Of a stretch of DNA of 64,000 nt, positions 34,851 through 45,500 are shown piece by piece. Position 1 is the first letter of the stretch; every line of letters begins with the position of its first letter. A model generated the notes under the pieces. The model had not been told where the DNA came from, made no database searches, and worked only from the letters and a program-made list of their open reading frames with translations. A program made the position numbers and the translations under genes. Origin of the DNA: Rhizobium bangladeshense (GTDB lineage Bacteria > Pseudomonadota > Alphaproteobacteria > Rhizobiales > Rhizobiaceae); assembly GCF_001662075.1 (NCBI RefSeq), contig NZ_LYPL01000015.1:1-64000 (forward strand). Reading direction: 5' to 3'.

Positions 34851-35882
34851 ATGGATCCGGACAGTGTTTCTCCGCATGCCGGCAGCGGCTCTGCATCGCC
34901 GCCGCATGAGCGGCGGGGCGTGGTGGCTGCCGCCGTATATCAGCACGGGCAGCGCATTCGCGACATCAGGATAGAAGAAGCCGGCGAATGGCGCAGCCGC
35001 GAGAATGCCATCGTCTGGATCGGCCTGCATGAGCCGGATGAAGTGCTGCTGCACCAGGTGCAGGCCGAGTTCAATCTCCATCCGCTGGCGATCGAGGATG
35101 CGGCGCAGCCCCATCAGCGCCCGAAGCTGGAGATTTACGGGGATGCGATGTTCATCGTCGCCCGCACCGCCCATATGAAGGATGGCGAGATCATCTTCGG
35201 CGAAACGCATCTGTTCGTCGGCCGCGGCTATGTCGTCTCCGTTCGCCATGGAGAGTCCTCTTCCTACCTGGCAGTCAGGCAGCGATGCGAGGCGACGCCT
35301 GCCGCGCTTGCTCATGGCGAGAACTACATCCTTTATTCCATCCTCGATTTCATCGTCGACAACTACATGCCCGTCATCGAGGTCGTGCAGGAGGAGGTCG
35401 AGAAGCTCGAGGATCTGGTGCTGCGCGAACAGTTGGAAAAATCCGACATCGAACGGCTTTACCTGTTGCGGCGCAAGCTCTTGCGGCTGCGCAACGCCGT
35501 GGTGCCGCTGGTGGATGTCTGCCGGCGGTACGAGCACATCGACCTGCCCGGCATGGATCCGACGCTGCAGTCGCTGTTTCGCGATGTGACCGATCACGTG
35601 CGCCGGGTTCAGGAAGATATCGACGCGCTGCGCGAGGTGCTGGCCTTCGCCTTCGAGGCGAGCGTCATGATCGGCCAGACGGAACAGACCGCGATCGCCC
35701 GCAAGCTCGCCGCCTGGGCGGCGATCCTCGCCGTCCCGACCGCCATCGCCGGCATCTACGGCATGAATTTTGACGACATGCCGGAACTGAAATTCCAGTA
35801 CGGCTATTTTGCAGTGCTCGGCGTGATCGGCGGCCTTTGCCTCAGCCTGTTCACCTTCTTCCGTCGGAAGAAGTGGCTTTAA
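34851..35882 (+). CDS. CorA-family divalent metal ion transporter
   Basis: A 343-residue magnesium/cobalt transport protein of the CorA family. A long cytoplasmic N-terminal funnel domain (alpha/beta, 'FNLHPLAIEDAAQPHQRPKLE') and a long helical stalk ('VVQEEVEKLEDLVLREQLEK') lead to two C-terminal transmembrane helices. The pore signature YGMNF lies between them, and a Lys/Arg-rich tail (FRRKKWL) ends the protein. ATG 34851 has GGAG seven bases upstream; ATG 34785 would add 22 residues. Pentameric channel by family knowledge. The ion (Mg, Co, Ni or Zn) is not set by sequence alone. Confidence 0.92.
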   Translation: MDPDSVSPHAGSGSASPPHERRGVVAAAVYQHGQRIRDIRIEEAGEWRSRENAIVWIGLHEPDEVLLHQVQAEFNLHPLAIEDAAQPHQRPKLEIYGDAMFIVARTAHMKDGEIIFGETHLFVGRGYVVSVRHGESSSYLAVRQRCEATPAALAHGENYILYSILDFIVDNYMPVIEVVQEEVEKLEDLVLREQLEKSDIERLYLLRRKLLRLRNAVVPLVDVCRRYEHIDLPGMDPTLQSLFRDVTDHVRRVQEDIDALREVLAFAFEASVMIGQTEQTAIARKLAAWAAILAVPTAIAGIYGMNFDDMPELKFQYGYFAVLGVIGGLCLSLFTFFRRKKWL

Positions 35883-35965
35883 AGCATGTCGCGCAAAAGT
35901 GTGCAGCGGGTTTGCGGCAACGACATGCGCGAAAATAAAGAGCTAAAGCGCAGGGAGCGAAAGAT
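35881..35965. repeat. rhizobial short intergenic repeat
   Basis: The segment starting AAAGCATGTCGCGCAAAAG and continuing through ACGACATGCGCGAAAATAAAG to AGCTAAAGCGC resembles a short intergenic sequence recalled as widespread in Rhizobium genomes. GCATGTCG and CGACATGC are complementary, so it can fold on itself. It fills the gap between convergent corA-like and APH-like genes. Identification is from memory and needs a genome search. Confidence 0.5.
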
Positions 35966-35980
35966 CGCGACGCGCTTTAG

Positions 35981-36754
35981 TCAGGACAGCCCATTCAAAA
36001 GCCGATCCCGGTGCATGCCGACATAGCCGATGTCTTTCAGATAGAGGCGTGCGTCTCCCGCCGAGACATCCTCGGCAAAGGTCTCGTCTCCGGCTGCGGC
36101 ACTTGCCAGCATGAAATCGACAAGGGCTTGAAGCCGCCTGCAGATCATCTCCGGAAGCCGGCGGCGTTCTTCGACCGTCGCTCCATAGGCGGTGCAGAAG
36201 ATTTCCGTCCGCCGCAGCTGCTCGTCGAGACCAAATACGACAGCCGGGTTGGCGGGATCGGAGAGGGGCGCCCAGCGATAGACCGCATAGGCGAGATCCC
36301 ACAGGCGTGGCGCGGGATGGGCGGTGTCGAAGTCGATGATTCCGACAGCCTCGTGATCTACGGTGGCGACGTTATAGGGCGCAAAGTCCGCGTGACAGAC
36401 GATCTCCCGCGGCTCCTGCGGCGGCAGCATCCATGCCTTGATCTCGCCATCCGCTTCCAGAAAACCTTCAGAGGCCGAATGAAACTCGCTCAAAAGCCTC
36501 GCTGCCGATATCAGCATGCGCTCCGATCCGACAAAGGGATCGCGGAGGTCTTCGCAGACGCGCCCGGTGACGTAGCTGACGACTTCCTCGCCTTCGGCTG
36601 ATATCGCGATGGGCTCCGGTGCCGCGCGGAAGCCTCTATTCCTGAGATGGCGCAAGAACCGATGCACCGTCGGCGTCCATGCGCCTGATGGTCTGATCAC
36701 GCTATCGCCGTCGCGCCAGATCTGCCCGGTCCGTCCGCCCTCCAACAATTTCAC
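35981..36754 (-). CDS. APH-family phosphotransferase of unknown substrate
   Basis: A 257-residue protein with the aminoglycoside/choline/homoserine kinase fold. The catalytic loop 'CHADFAPYNVA' (H-x-D and Asn) and the metal-binding 'GIIDFDTAHPAPRLWDLAYA' are intact, so it should be an active small-molecule kinase. N-terminal strands are short. It is not close to any known clinical aminoglycoside kinase that I recognise, and no resistance role should be read into it. It stands alone, 24 bp downstream of an MBL-fold gene on the same strand, with which it may be co-transcribed. Confidence 0.87.
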   Translation of the reverse strand: MKLLEGGRTGQIWRDGDSVIRPSGAWTPTVHRFLRHLRNRGFRAAPEPIAISAEGEEVVSYVTGRVCEDLRDPFVGSERMLISAARLLSEFHSASEGFLEADGEIKAWMLPPQEPREIVCHADFAPYNVATVDHEAVGIIDFDTAHPAPRLWDLAYAVYRWAPLSDPANPAVVFGLDEQLRRTEIFCTAYGATVEERRRLPEMICRRLQALVDFMLASAAAGDETFAEDVSAGDARLYLKDIGYVGMHRDRLLNGLS

Positions 36755-36778
36755 GTCCTGGCCTCCCCTTTGCGACAG

Positions 36779-37660
36779 CTATGCGGATTTCCGTTTTTCG
36801 ATATGAGCCTGAACCGTGGCGGCGAGATTTGTCTCATGGCAGTTCCGATAAAACGCGAAACTGTCCGAAGACATGTCCTCCGGAATGGCGACGAGGTCTT
36901 CGAGCCTGAACCCACTGGTACTGCCGAGTTGAGCGTCCGCGAGCCGGCTCTCGCTCAGGGATCCGACACGATCGGCCAGGGTCTCGAAATAGGCGAGGTT
37001 CTTATCAACCGTCGATGGAGAGGACGTCCTGCCATGCGCAGGGATAACCAGCCTCGCATCAAGGTCACGGATACGCTCGAGCGAGGAGCGGATCAGGCGA
37101 AGATCATCTGCACTTCTGCTCCAGACCTCGGGAATGGGATATTCAACCGCGTCGACGGCGAGGCAGATGCACAACTCGGGAATCCAGACGGCGAGATGGT
37201 CGGGCGTGTGTCCCGGCGTGTGAATGAGTTCGAGCGTCAGATCGCCACCGTTCAGAGCCATCGAGCCGGAGAAAGTGATGTCGGGGCCGATGAGCTGCAC
37301 AGCGCTAAACCGCGATTCCTCGCCGGCCTTGTCCGTCAGGACCTGCTGTGTCGCGGGATCGCGCAGACGGTCGAGTGCTGCGGCATGCGCGATGATGGGA
37401 GCACGCCCTGCAATGGCGGCGTTTCCCCAGAAGTGATCCCAATCCATATGCGAATTGACGACGATCAGCCCACGGGCCTCGGCCTTTTCCTCCAACAGAT
37501 CCAGTGCCGCCCGGCAAAGCTCAGGGGTGCCGAGCGTATCGATCAGGACGTTGAACCTGTCGGTTCTGACAAACACGGCATCCACCTCGTCTCCTGCCCT
37601 GACGATCACGATCCGCTCGTCGAGTCCGGGATAGGAGCACAATTCTATCGATGGGTTCAC
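36779..37660 (-). CDS. MBL-fold metallohydrolase
   Basis: A 293-residue metallo-beta-lactamase-fold protein. The metal motif is 'SHMDWDHFWGN', a variant of HxHxDH in which the second His is replaced by Asp. 'HTPGHTPDHLAVW' supplies a second-site ligand, and 'DAVEYPIPE' and 'VIPAHGR' the later ligands. Such variants occur among lactonase- and glyoxalase-like members. No signal peptide. It is followed after 24 bases by the APH-like kinase gene on the same strand. The substrate is unknown. Confidence 0.87.
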   Translation of the reverse strand: MNPSIELCSYPGLDERIVIVRAGDEVDAVFVRTDRFNVLIDTLGTPELCRAALDLLEEKAEARGLIVVNSHMDWDHFWGNAAIAGRAPIIAHAAALDRLRDPATQQVLTDKAGEESRFSAVQLIGPDITFSGSMALNGGDLTLELIHTPGHTPDHLAVWIPELCICLAVDAVEYPIPEVWSRSADDLRLIRSSLERIRDLDARLVIPAHGRTSSPSTVDKNLAYFETLADRVGSLSESRLADAQLGSTSGFRLEDLVAIPEDMSSDSFAFYRNCHETNLAATVQAHIEKRKSA

Positions 37661-37709
37661 GTCCGGTGGCCTTTGTATAATCGCGAGAATTTCATCAATA
37701 TCTCAAATG

Positions 37710-38087
37710 TTAGCCTGCTTCCTCTACGGACGGGGCAGGTTTCCGCTCCACCGGTACATGCACATCCCACCGCTTCATCACGCCGTTCGGCACGGCGGCT
37801 GAGCATATCACCGTCACACTGGCTTTCGAGCGGCCGAGGCTTTTCGGCATCCATTGAGCCAGAAGCGGCACAGCGCAACGAGGAACCAGCACCTTCGCAT
37901 TGGGTTCCAGCACGTCCCACTGCTCAAGTCTTTTGGCGTTCTCCTGCGCGATAAAGCGTCTGGCCTCCTCACGGATTTCGAACAGGCCGTGCTTGTCTGG
38001 TGTCGAGCGATCGGTCTCGATGCTCCAGGAGGCGACGCATGCAGCGCAAGCCGACAGTGCGATCGTGAGGAGTATGGATCGAAGCAT
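37710..38087 (-). CDS. small hypothetical exported protein
   Basis: A 125-residue protein that I do not recognise. The N-terminus (MLRSILLTIALSACAACVA) is a signal peptide with two possible lipobox-like cysteines (LSAC, at residue 14), so it may be a lipoprotein. The rest has a charged helical stretch ('EIREEARRFIAQENAKRLE') and a C-terminal beta-like part with two Cys residues. Ribosome site GAGAG is weak. It is 50 bases upstream of the MBL-fold gene on the same strand and could be its operon partner. Confidence 0.6.
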   Translation of the reverse strand: MLRSILLTIALSACAACVASWSIETDRSTPDKHGLFEIREEARRFIAQENAKRLEQWDVLEPNAKVLVPRCAVPLLAQWMPKSLGRSKASVTVICSAAVPNGVMKRWDVHVPVERKPAPSVEEAG

Positions 38088-38148
38088 TGATGCGCTCTCA
38101 ACCGCCCGATAGGTTCCGGATTTGAACAGTCAGGGAATCTTTTAGCGC

Positions 38149-39210
38149 ATGGCGGCAATATCTCTACCCGCAAATCGTGAGGCCCTTTTTCTCTCCTTGT
38201 ACGAAACCGATCTGCCTGATGGCGTCATTTTCCGTCTCGTCGCGCAGGCGCGACCCGCCATTCTCCTGGCCACGGCTGAGAGCGACGAGGATGCGATTTC
38301 GCTCGGAGCATCCAAGATCGGCGGCCGGCCCGATCTGCCGCGCGGGAGCGCGTGGCCGACAAGACCGCCTTATCCGGATGCAGGTCAGAGAGCCGAGGGA
38401 CATCGCAAGGAAGCCGACCGTCTTCTCGCGGATTCCAGAAAGCCGCGCTCCTGGATGACGCCGGAACAGGGCGAACGCTTCAGCCGCGAATATAGGGCGA
38501 AGGCCGATGCCATCGAAGCGGAATTCCCGCTGGCCTTCTTTGCTCAGGTCGATCTTTTCGAACTCAGCAAGGAAGAAGGGTTCGACCCGGCCTTTCCCAG
38601 CGAAGGCCGCCTGCTGGTATTTTATGATTTCTGGGAGCAGCCGGAAGATTTTACCCCCGAGGCTTCGGTGGGGTGGCAGGTAATATGGGACAAGACGCCT
38701 CGTGCCGAACTCGTCCGAGTGCCATTCCCCGCAGCGCTGTCTTCGATTTCTTCAGATGAATGGACATGCATTTTTCGAGCCGCGCGCATATCGGCGCGAA
38801 CCGTTCTGACGCCGATCCCGCCCAACGAAAAATCGTGGGATGCCTTTCCGCTCGATGACGACGAGGCGCTCGAAGCCTATCAGGAATGGCTGGAGCAGTT
38901 CGGCACGCCCGATGCGATCGATCGCGACAATCATCAATTCGGCGGCTTCCCGCAAACGCTGCAGAACGGCCTCCAGGCCTGCAGTCAGCTGGCCGCCAAT
39001 GGTGTGAACTGTGGCAGGGGGGAGGCCTGGGAAACGGATGCCGCAAAGGAGCTGCTGAAATCCGCCGGCGATTGGCAGCTCGTCCTCCAGATCGGTGTCG
39101 ACCGCCATGCGGGCATCCCGCAACCGGGCGCCTATTACGTGATCATGCGCAAGGAAGATATCGCCGCGCGCCGGTTCGATAGGGCGCGCGTAACCTACCA
39201 ATGTGATTGA
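38149..39210 (+). CDS. DUF1963 (YwqG-like) protein
   Basis: A 353-residue protein of the YwqG/DUF1963 family. Marks are 'KIGGRPDLPRGSAWP' near residue 55, 'PLAFFAQVDL' near 125, 'GRLLVFYDFWEQPEDF' and the late 'WQLVLQIGVDRHAG'. Family function is unknown, though members are often linked to toxin-immunity or cell-surface contexts in other bacteria. No signal peptide. It is 118 bases upstream of glgE on the same strand; the gap and unrelated content make co-regulation doubtful. Divergent from the small exported protein gene. Confidence 0.85.
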   Translation: MAAISLPANREALFLSLYETDLPDGVIFRLVAQARPAILLATAESDEDAISLGASKIGGRPDLPRGSAWPTRPPYPDAGQRAEGHRKEADRLLADSRKPRSWMTPEQGERFSREYRAKADAIEAEFPLAFFAQVDLFELSKEEGFDPAFPSEGRLLVFYDFWEQPEDFTPEASVGWQVIWDKTPRAELVRVPFPAALSSISSDEWTCIFRAARISARTVLTPIPPNEKSWDAFPLDDDEALEAYQEWLEQFGTPDAIDRDNHQFGGFPQTLQNGLQACSQLAANGVNCGRGEAWETDAAKELLKSAGDWQLVLQIGVDRHAGIPQPGAYYVIMRKEDIAARRFDRARVTYQCD

Positions 39211-39328
39211 GCGGAACCTGGCATCCGATGCCGGCAGCGACGCCCATACAGCCGTGAATTGACGGGTTGAGTGGAACAACCTCCGCCAAAGGAAGTTTGC
39301 CTCAAAAGCAAACGCGAGGCGGCGGCCG

Positions 39329-42300
39329 ATGTTACTCTCTGTGAAACAGGGTGCACTCAGCACCCCACCCCGGATTTATTATGTCAATCCGCTGCTCCTC
39401 CAAGGGGCCGATGCATGGCGAGAGGTTTTCGACCATGCGGCGGATATCGGTTTCGACCATGTGCTGACGGCGCCCCTTTTTAACAGGGGCGGGGAATGCA
39501 GCGTCTTTTCCTCTCAAGACTTTGATCGCCTCGATCCTGAACTGCAGCTCGAAAGCGCGGTTGCGGATGGAGTGTCGCGGCTGGCGGAGGTCGCCGGCAA
39601 GAGTGGCGTCGGCTTGATGATGGACCTGATGCTCGACGGGAAAGCGCGGGACCCACAAGCGAGCTATCACCCCCTCGACCCCCGGCGCTCGCCGTTCGAC
39701 CCGCCGGAGCCGATGACCACGGTGGGGGCGGAGCAGCAGTCGCATTTGCTGGTGGAATGGACCGAGCGGCTGCAGCGCCTGTCCGACGCCGGCCTCTCCG
39801 GGTATAGGGTGCTCGGCATCGATCGGGCGGCACCGGCCTTTTTCAAATCGCTGATTGCGGGCGTGCGAGAGAAGGCCGAGGTGCAATTCTTCGCCTGGAC
39901 GCCCGGCACTGATTTTGCGGTGAGAAGCGCCATCGCCGATGCGGGTTTCGCGGGATGTTTTTCATCGATGGCCTGGTGGGATCTCGACGAGAGATGGTTC
40001 ATCGAGGAGCATCGTACCCAGGAGCCGCTCGGCTGGCAGATCGCCTTTCCCGAGCCGCCTTTCGCCAAGCGTATCGCGCATGGGACCGAGAGCCGCGAAA
40101 TCCTCGAGCGGCGCGCCATCAGAGCGCTGCGGCTTGCCGCTTCGCTCGGCGGCGGCCTCATGGTTCCCATGGGTTTCGAATATGGTGCGGCGACGCCGCT
40201 TGATCCCACGCACGGCGATGGCTCGGGCTTGCGCAAGCTCCGTCATGATCTCGCCTTCGACATCTCATCCGAGATCCGTCTTGCTAACAGCGAGATCGGC
40301 AAGGCCGGCAAGGCGCGGGCTCCGTCGCTTCGCCTGATCCGCAATGCCAGCGGGCCGGTTTCGGTGCTTGTCCAATCCGAGGCGCAGGATCTTCGCAGCG
40401 CGTCCGATGTGCGCTTCATCCTGCTCAACCGGGACCTCAGGCGAAGCGCGCCTGCGCCGGTGACGGCGCTTCGCGAGGCCGCCTCCGGTTTTCTACCCGT
40501 CGCCGCCGATGGCGCGGCCCTGCGTCTGCGGGCAGGCGAGACCCGGGTGATTGAAGGCAAGGCGCCGGAGCCGATCATATCCAGGCCCGCCCTCGAGGTC
40601 GAGCAGGCGACGGCGTCGGCGCGGCTTGCCATCGAAAACATCATGCCGCGGGTTGATGACGGACGCTTTCCTGTCAAACGCGTGGTCGGCGAGACCGTCA
40701 CCGTCGAGGCGGATATATTCGCCGATGGCCACGACCCGCTCGCAGCCGTCCTGCTCTGGCGGCCGCATGACGCCATGGCGGATTGGAACGAGACGCCGAT
40801 GCAACTGGTCGAGAACGACCGCTGGCGGGCCGAATTCCTGCTGGAGCGCATGGGGCGCTACGAATTCGCCGTCGAGGCGTGGAAGAACCCGTTCGCGATC
40901 TTCCGTTACGAGCTGACCAAGAAGAACGATGCGAGACTGGACCTGAAGCTGGAGCTCCAGGAGGGATTAAACCTCGTTCGTGCAGCGAAGGCGCAAGCGC
41001 CGGCAGCGCTCGGCGCCCATTTGCAGGCTCTGATCGACAATCTCGAAAAGGCTTCCGATCCCGAGCGCACGGCGATCCTGCTCGATCCAGAGACATCCGA
41101 GCTGATGAACAAGGCTGACAGGCGGCCATTCCGGCTGCGCTCGACGGCAAGCGCCGTCGATGCGGAACGCAAGGAGGCGGCCTTCGCCAGCTGGTACCAG
41201 ATCTTCCCGCGTTCGCAGAGCGGCGATCCGAACCGGCATGGCACCTTCGACGACGTCATTCCGAGGCTGGCCGATATTCGCGGCATGGGCTTCGACGTGC
41301 TCTACTTCCCGCCCATTCACCCGATCGGCTCGACCAACCGCAAGGGGCGCAACAACAGCCTGAAGGCCGCACCCGGCGATCCCGGAAGCCCCTATGCTAT
41401 CGGCTCGGAAGATGGCGGCCATGACGCCATCCATCCCGAGCTCGGCGATTTCGAGGATTTCGGCCGGCTGGTCGAGGAGGCGGGCCGGCATGGGTTGGAG
41501 ATTGCACTCGACCTCGCCATCCAGGCCTCGCCGGATCACCCCTGGCTGACGGAGCATCCCGGCTGGTTCGACTGGCGCCCCGACGGCACAATCAAATATG
41601 CCGAGAACCCGCCGAAGAAATACGAAGATATCGTTAATGTCGATTTCTACACGAAGGACGCCTTGCCTTCCCTATGGGTGGAGCTGAGGGATATCGTCCA
41701 GCTCTGGGTCGACCAAGGCGTCAAGCTGTTTCGCGTCGACAATCCGCATACCAAGCCTTTTCCGTTCTGGGAATGGCTGATCGGCGATATCAGGGCGCGC
41801 CATCCCGATGTCGTCTTCCTTTCGGAAGCCTTCACCAAGCCGAAGGTGATGTACCGGCTGGCGAAGATCGGCTTCTCCCAGTCCTACACCTACTTCACCT
41901 GGCGCAACGCCAAATGGGAGCTCGAGCAATATATGCGCGAGCTGACCGAGACGGCGCCGAAGGAATTCTTCCGCCCGCACTTCTTCGTCAACACCCATGA
42001 CATCAACCCGGATTTTCTGCAGAACGCGCCACGCCCGGCCTTCCTGATCCGCGCCGCACTCGCCGCCACCCTGTCGGGATTGTGGGGTGTCTATAATGGT
42101 TTCGAACTGTGCGAAGGGCGCCCCGATGCCAAGCGCAAGGAATATGCCGACAGCGAGAAATACGAAATCCGCGCCTGGGACTACGACCGGCCGGGCAACA
42201 TCATTGCCGAAATCAGGATGCTCAACCGCATCCGGAACGAAAACATTGCGCTGCATTCGCATCTCGGGCTGACGCTGCTCCCCGCCTGGAATGACAACAT

Positions 42301-42556
42301 CCTGTTCTTCGAGAAGGCGAGCCGTGCGCGCGACAATGTTTTGCTGATCGCGATCAACCTCGATCCCCATAATTTTCAGCAGAGCGACGTCGAGCTGCCG
42401 CTCTGGAAGTGGTCGCTCGGGGACGGCGGCGCGCTCGACGCCGAGGATCTGGTCGGCGGGCATCGTTTCAGGTGGAACGGCAAACGGCAGACTATCAGTC
42501 TCAATCCTCACATTCTGCCCTTTGCGATCTGGCGCGTTCGCGCAGCGGAGGCATGA
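39329..42556 (+). CDS. glgE: GlgE maltosyltransferase with extra N-terminal GH13-like domain
   Basis: A 1075-residue alpha-1,4-glucan:maltose-1-phosphate maltosyltransferase. It adds maltosyl units from maltose-1-phosphate to a growing alpha-glucan in the cytoplasm. The GlgE part starts near residue 425 ('IENIMPRVDDGRFPVKRVVG', 'VEADIFADGHDPL') and is of normal length. Its catalytic residues are Asp804 in 'FRVDNPH', Glu833 in 'FLSEAFTKP' and Asp891 in 'NTHDINP'. Residues 1 to about 420 resemble the first half of a GH13 barrel ('RIYYVNPLLL', 'GYRVLGIDRAAP') but lack clear catalytic acids. It abuts treS-mak with no gap. The start is the ATG with a GAGG site nine bases upstream. Confidence 0.93.
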   Translation: MLLSVKQGALSTPPRIYYVNPLLLQGADAWREVFDHAADIGFDHVLTAPLFNRGGECSVFSSQDFDRLDPELQLESAVADGVSRLAEVAGKSGVGLMMDLMLDGKARDPQASYHPLDPRRSPFDPPEPMTTVGAEQQSHLLVEWTERLQRLSDAGLSGYRVLGIDRAAPAFFKSLIAGVREKAEVQFFAWTPGTDFAVRSAIADAGFAGCFSSMAWWDLDERWFIEEHRTQEPLGWQIAFPEPPFAKRIAHGTESREILERRAIRALRLAASLGGGLMVPMGFEYGAATPLDPTHGDGSGLRKLRHDLAFDISSEIRLANSEIGKAGKARAPSLRLIRNASGPVSVLVQSEAQDLRSASDVRFILLNRDLRRSAPAPVTALREAASGFLPVAADGAALRLRAGETRVIEGKAPEPIISRPALEVEQATASARLAIENIMPRVDDGRFPVKRVVGETVTVEADIFADGHDPLAAVLLWRPHDAMADWNETPMQLVENDRWRAEFLLERMGRYEFAVEAWKNPFAIFRYELTKKNDARLDLKLELQEGLNLVRAAKAQAPAALGAHLQALIDNLEKASDPERTAILLDPETSELMNKADRRPFRLRSTASAVDAERKEAAFASWYQIFPRSQSGDPNRHGTFDDVIPRLADIRGMGFDVLYFPPIHPIGSTNRKGRNNSLKAAPGDPGSPYAIGSEDGGHDAIHPELGDFEDFGRLVEEAGRHGLEIALDLAIQASPDHPWLTEHPGWFDWRPDGTIKYAENPPKKYEDIVNVDFYTKDALPSLWVELRDIVQLWVDQGVKLFRVDNPHTKPFPFWEWLIGDIRARHPDVVFLSEAFTKPKVMYRLAKIGFSQSYTYFTWRNAKWELEQYMRELTETAPKEFFRPHFFVNTHDINPDFLQNAPRPAFLIRAALAATLSGLWGVYNGFELCEGRPDAKRKEYADSEKYEIRAWDYDRPGNIIAEIRMLNRIRNENIALHSHLGLTLLPAWNDNILFFEKASRARDNVLLIAINLDPHNFQQSDVELPLWKWSLGDGGALDAEDLVGGHRFRWNGKRQTISLNPHILPFAIWRVRAAEA

Positions 42557-45500
42557 ATGGACACGATGAACACCGGTAACACCGAGCCGCTGCTCTGGTA
42601 CAAGGATGCGATCATCTACCAGCTGCACATCAAGTCGTTCTACGACGCCAATGGCGATGGCGTCGGCGATTTTGCCGGTCTGCACGCCAAGCTCGATCAT
42701 ATCGCGGCGCTCGGCGTCAACGCCATCTGGCTTCTGCCTTTCTTTCCCTCGCCGCGACGCGACGACGGCTATGACATCGCCGACTACGGCAATGTCAGCT
42801 CCGACTATGGGACGCTGGAGGATTTCAGGGCCTTCGTCGACGCCGCCCACCAGCGCAATATCCGCGTCATCATCGAACTCGTCATCAACCACACCTCCGA
42901 CCAGCATCCCTGGTTCCAGCGCGCCCGCCAGGCGCCGGCAGGTTCACCCGAGCGCGATTTCTATGTCTGGTCGGATAGCGATCAGAAATTCCCGGAAACG
43001 CGCATCATCTTCCTCGACACGGAAAAATCCAACTGGACATGGGATGCGGTGGCCGGCGCCTATTACTGGCACCGCTTCTATTCCCACCAGCCGGACCTCA
43101 ACTTCGACAGCCCGCTTGTCATGGAGGAACTGCTGAAGGTGATGCGCTTCTGGCTGGAGACCGGCATTGACGGCTTTCGTCTTGACGCGATCCCCTATCT
43201 CGTCGAGCGCGAGGCGACGATCAACGAAAACCTGCCGGAAACCCACGGGATCCTCAAGCGCATCCGCGCCGCCCTCGATGCCACTCATCCCGGCGTGATG
43301 CTGCTGGCCGAAGCCAACCAGTGGCCGGAGGATACGCGCGAATATTTCGGCGACGGCGACGAATGCCATATGGCCTTCCACTTCCCGCTAATGCCGCGCA
43401 TGTACATGGCGATCGCCAAGGAGGATCGGTTCCCGATCACCGATATCCTGCGCCAGACGCCGGAAATTCCCGAGAATTGCCAGTGGGCGATCTTCCTGCG
43501 CAACCACGACGAGCTGACGCTCGAAATGGTGACCGATGCCGAGCGCGATTATCTCTGGGAGACCTATGCCTCCGACAAGCGCGCCCGCATCAACCTCGGC
43601 ATCAGACGCCGCCTGGCGCCGCTGATGGAGCGCGACCGCCGCCGCATCGAGCTGATGAACGCGCTTCTTCTCTCGATGCCGGGAACGCCCGTCATCTATT
43701 ACGGCGACGAGATCGGCATGGGCGACAATATCTATCTCGGCGACCGGGATGGGGTGCGGACGCCGATGCAATGGTCGCCGGACCGCAATGGCGGTTTTTC
43801 TCGGACGGACCCGGCGCGCCTTGTGCTGCCGTTGATCGCCGATCCGCTCTATGGCTTCGAGGCCGTCAACGTCGAGGCGCAGAGCACCGACGCGCATTCG
43901 CTGCTCAACTGGACGCGCAAGATGCTGGCATTGCGCGGCCGCCATCCGGCCTTCGGGCGCGGCTCGCTGCGCTTCCTCTCGCCGGAGAACCGCAAGATCC
44001 TCGCCTATCTGAGGGAATATCAAGGCGAGACGCTGATGTGCGTCGCAAACCTCTCGCGACTGCCTCAGGCGGTGGAGCTCGACCTGTCGAGCTTTGAAGG
44101 CCGCGTGCCGATCGAACTGACCGGTATGTCGCCCTTTCCGCCGATCGGCCAATTGACCTATCTCCTGACGCTGCCGCCCTATGGCTTCTTCTGGTTCCAG
44201 CTGGAGGCCGATGCCGATCCGCCGGCCTGGCGCACGGCGCCACCCGAACAGCTTCCCGATTTCGTGACGATGGTCATTCGCCGCGGGTTGCTCGATCTCG
44301 TCGACGAGCCCGGGCATGCGCGCGTCCTCAGCAATGAAATCCTCCCCGCCTATCTTACCAGGCGGCGCTGGTTTGGGGCGAAGGACCAGCCGCTGCAGAC
44401 GGCGAGGCTGATCTCCGCGACGCCGATCCCCTTTGCCGACGGCGTCGTGCTCGGCGAGCTGGAGGTCGTGCTGCCGAACCACAGCGAATCCTATCAGCTG
44501 CCGCTGACGGTCGCCTGGGACGATGCGCAGCCGTCAGCGTTGACCCAGCAGCTGGCGCTTGCGCGCGTGCGCCAGGGCAGGCGCGTCGGCTTCCTGACAG
44601 ATGGATTTGCCGTCGAGCCGATGGCGCGCGGCATCCTTCGCGGGCTCGCCGACCGCTCGCGCATCACCGGCCGCACCGGCACGCTGGAATTTTTCGGCAC
44701 GGAACGGCTCGACCGTCTCGCCATCACCGACGATCTGCCGGTCCATTGGCTCTCGGCCGAACAATCGAACAGCTCGCTGATCGTCGGCGACGTCGCGATG
44801 ATCAAGCTGATCAGACACATCTTTCCCGGCATCCATCCGGAAGTCGAGATGACCCGCTTTCTCACCCGTGTCGGCTACGACCACACGGCGCCGCTGCTTG
44901 GCGAGGTCGCGCATACCGATTCCGGCGGGCGCCGCTCGACATTGATCATCGTCCAGGGTGCGGTCCGCAACCAGGGCGACGCCTGGAATTGGATGCTGAA
45001 CAATCTGCGCCGTGCCGCCGACGAGCTCGTACTGAACGACCCGGCCGTCCAACCGGGCGACGACGTCTTCCGTTCGTTGATCAGCTTCGTTGCGATGGTG
45101 GGCCTGAGACTGGGCGAGTTGCATGTCGTGCTTGCCGGAGAAAATACGGATGAGGCCTTTAGCCCGGTCGTCGCCGGCGATGGTGAAGTCGAGGCGATCA
45201 AAAAGGCAGTTGCCGGCGAGGTCGCCTATGCGCTGTCGAAGCTCGCCGAACGCGCGGTGGGCGCGGATCCGGCGATCGACCTGCTCGCGGCCCCGCTTCT
45301 CGAGCGCCGCTCCGAACTGGTCGAACTCGCCGCGACGCTGGCGGAGAATGCTCGCCATGCGCTGATGACGCGCACCCATGGCGACTTCCATCTGGGCCAG
45401 ATCCTGGTCAGCGAGGGCGATGCCGTCATCATCGACTTCGAGGGCGAGCCGACGAAAAATCTGGCCGAGCGCCGCGCCAAGACGGTTCCCTTGCGCGACG

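Noticed and set aside
35981-36754. aminoglycoside resistance gene
   Set aside because: Only the general kinase fold is visible; no similarity to a specific resistance enzyme was recognised and the context is not a resistance element.
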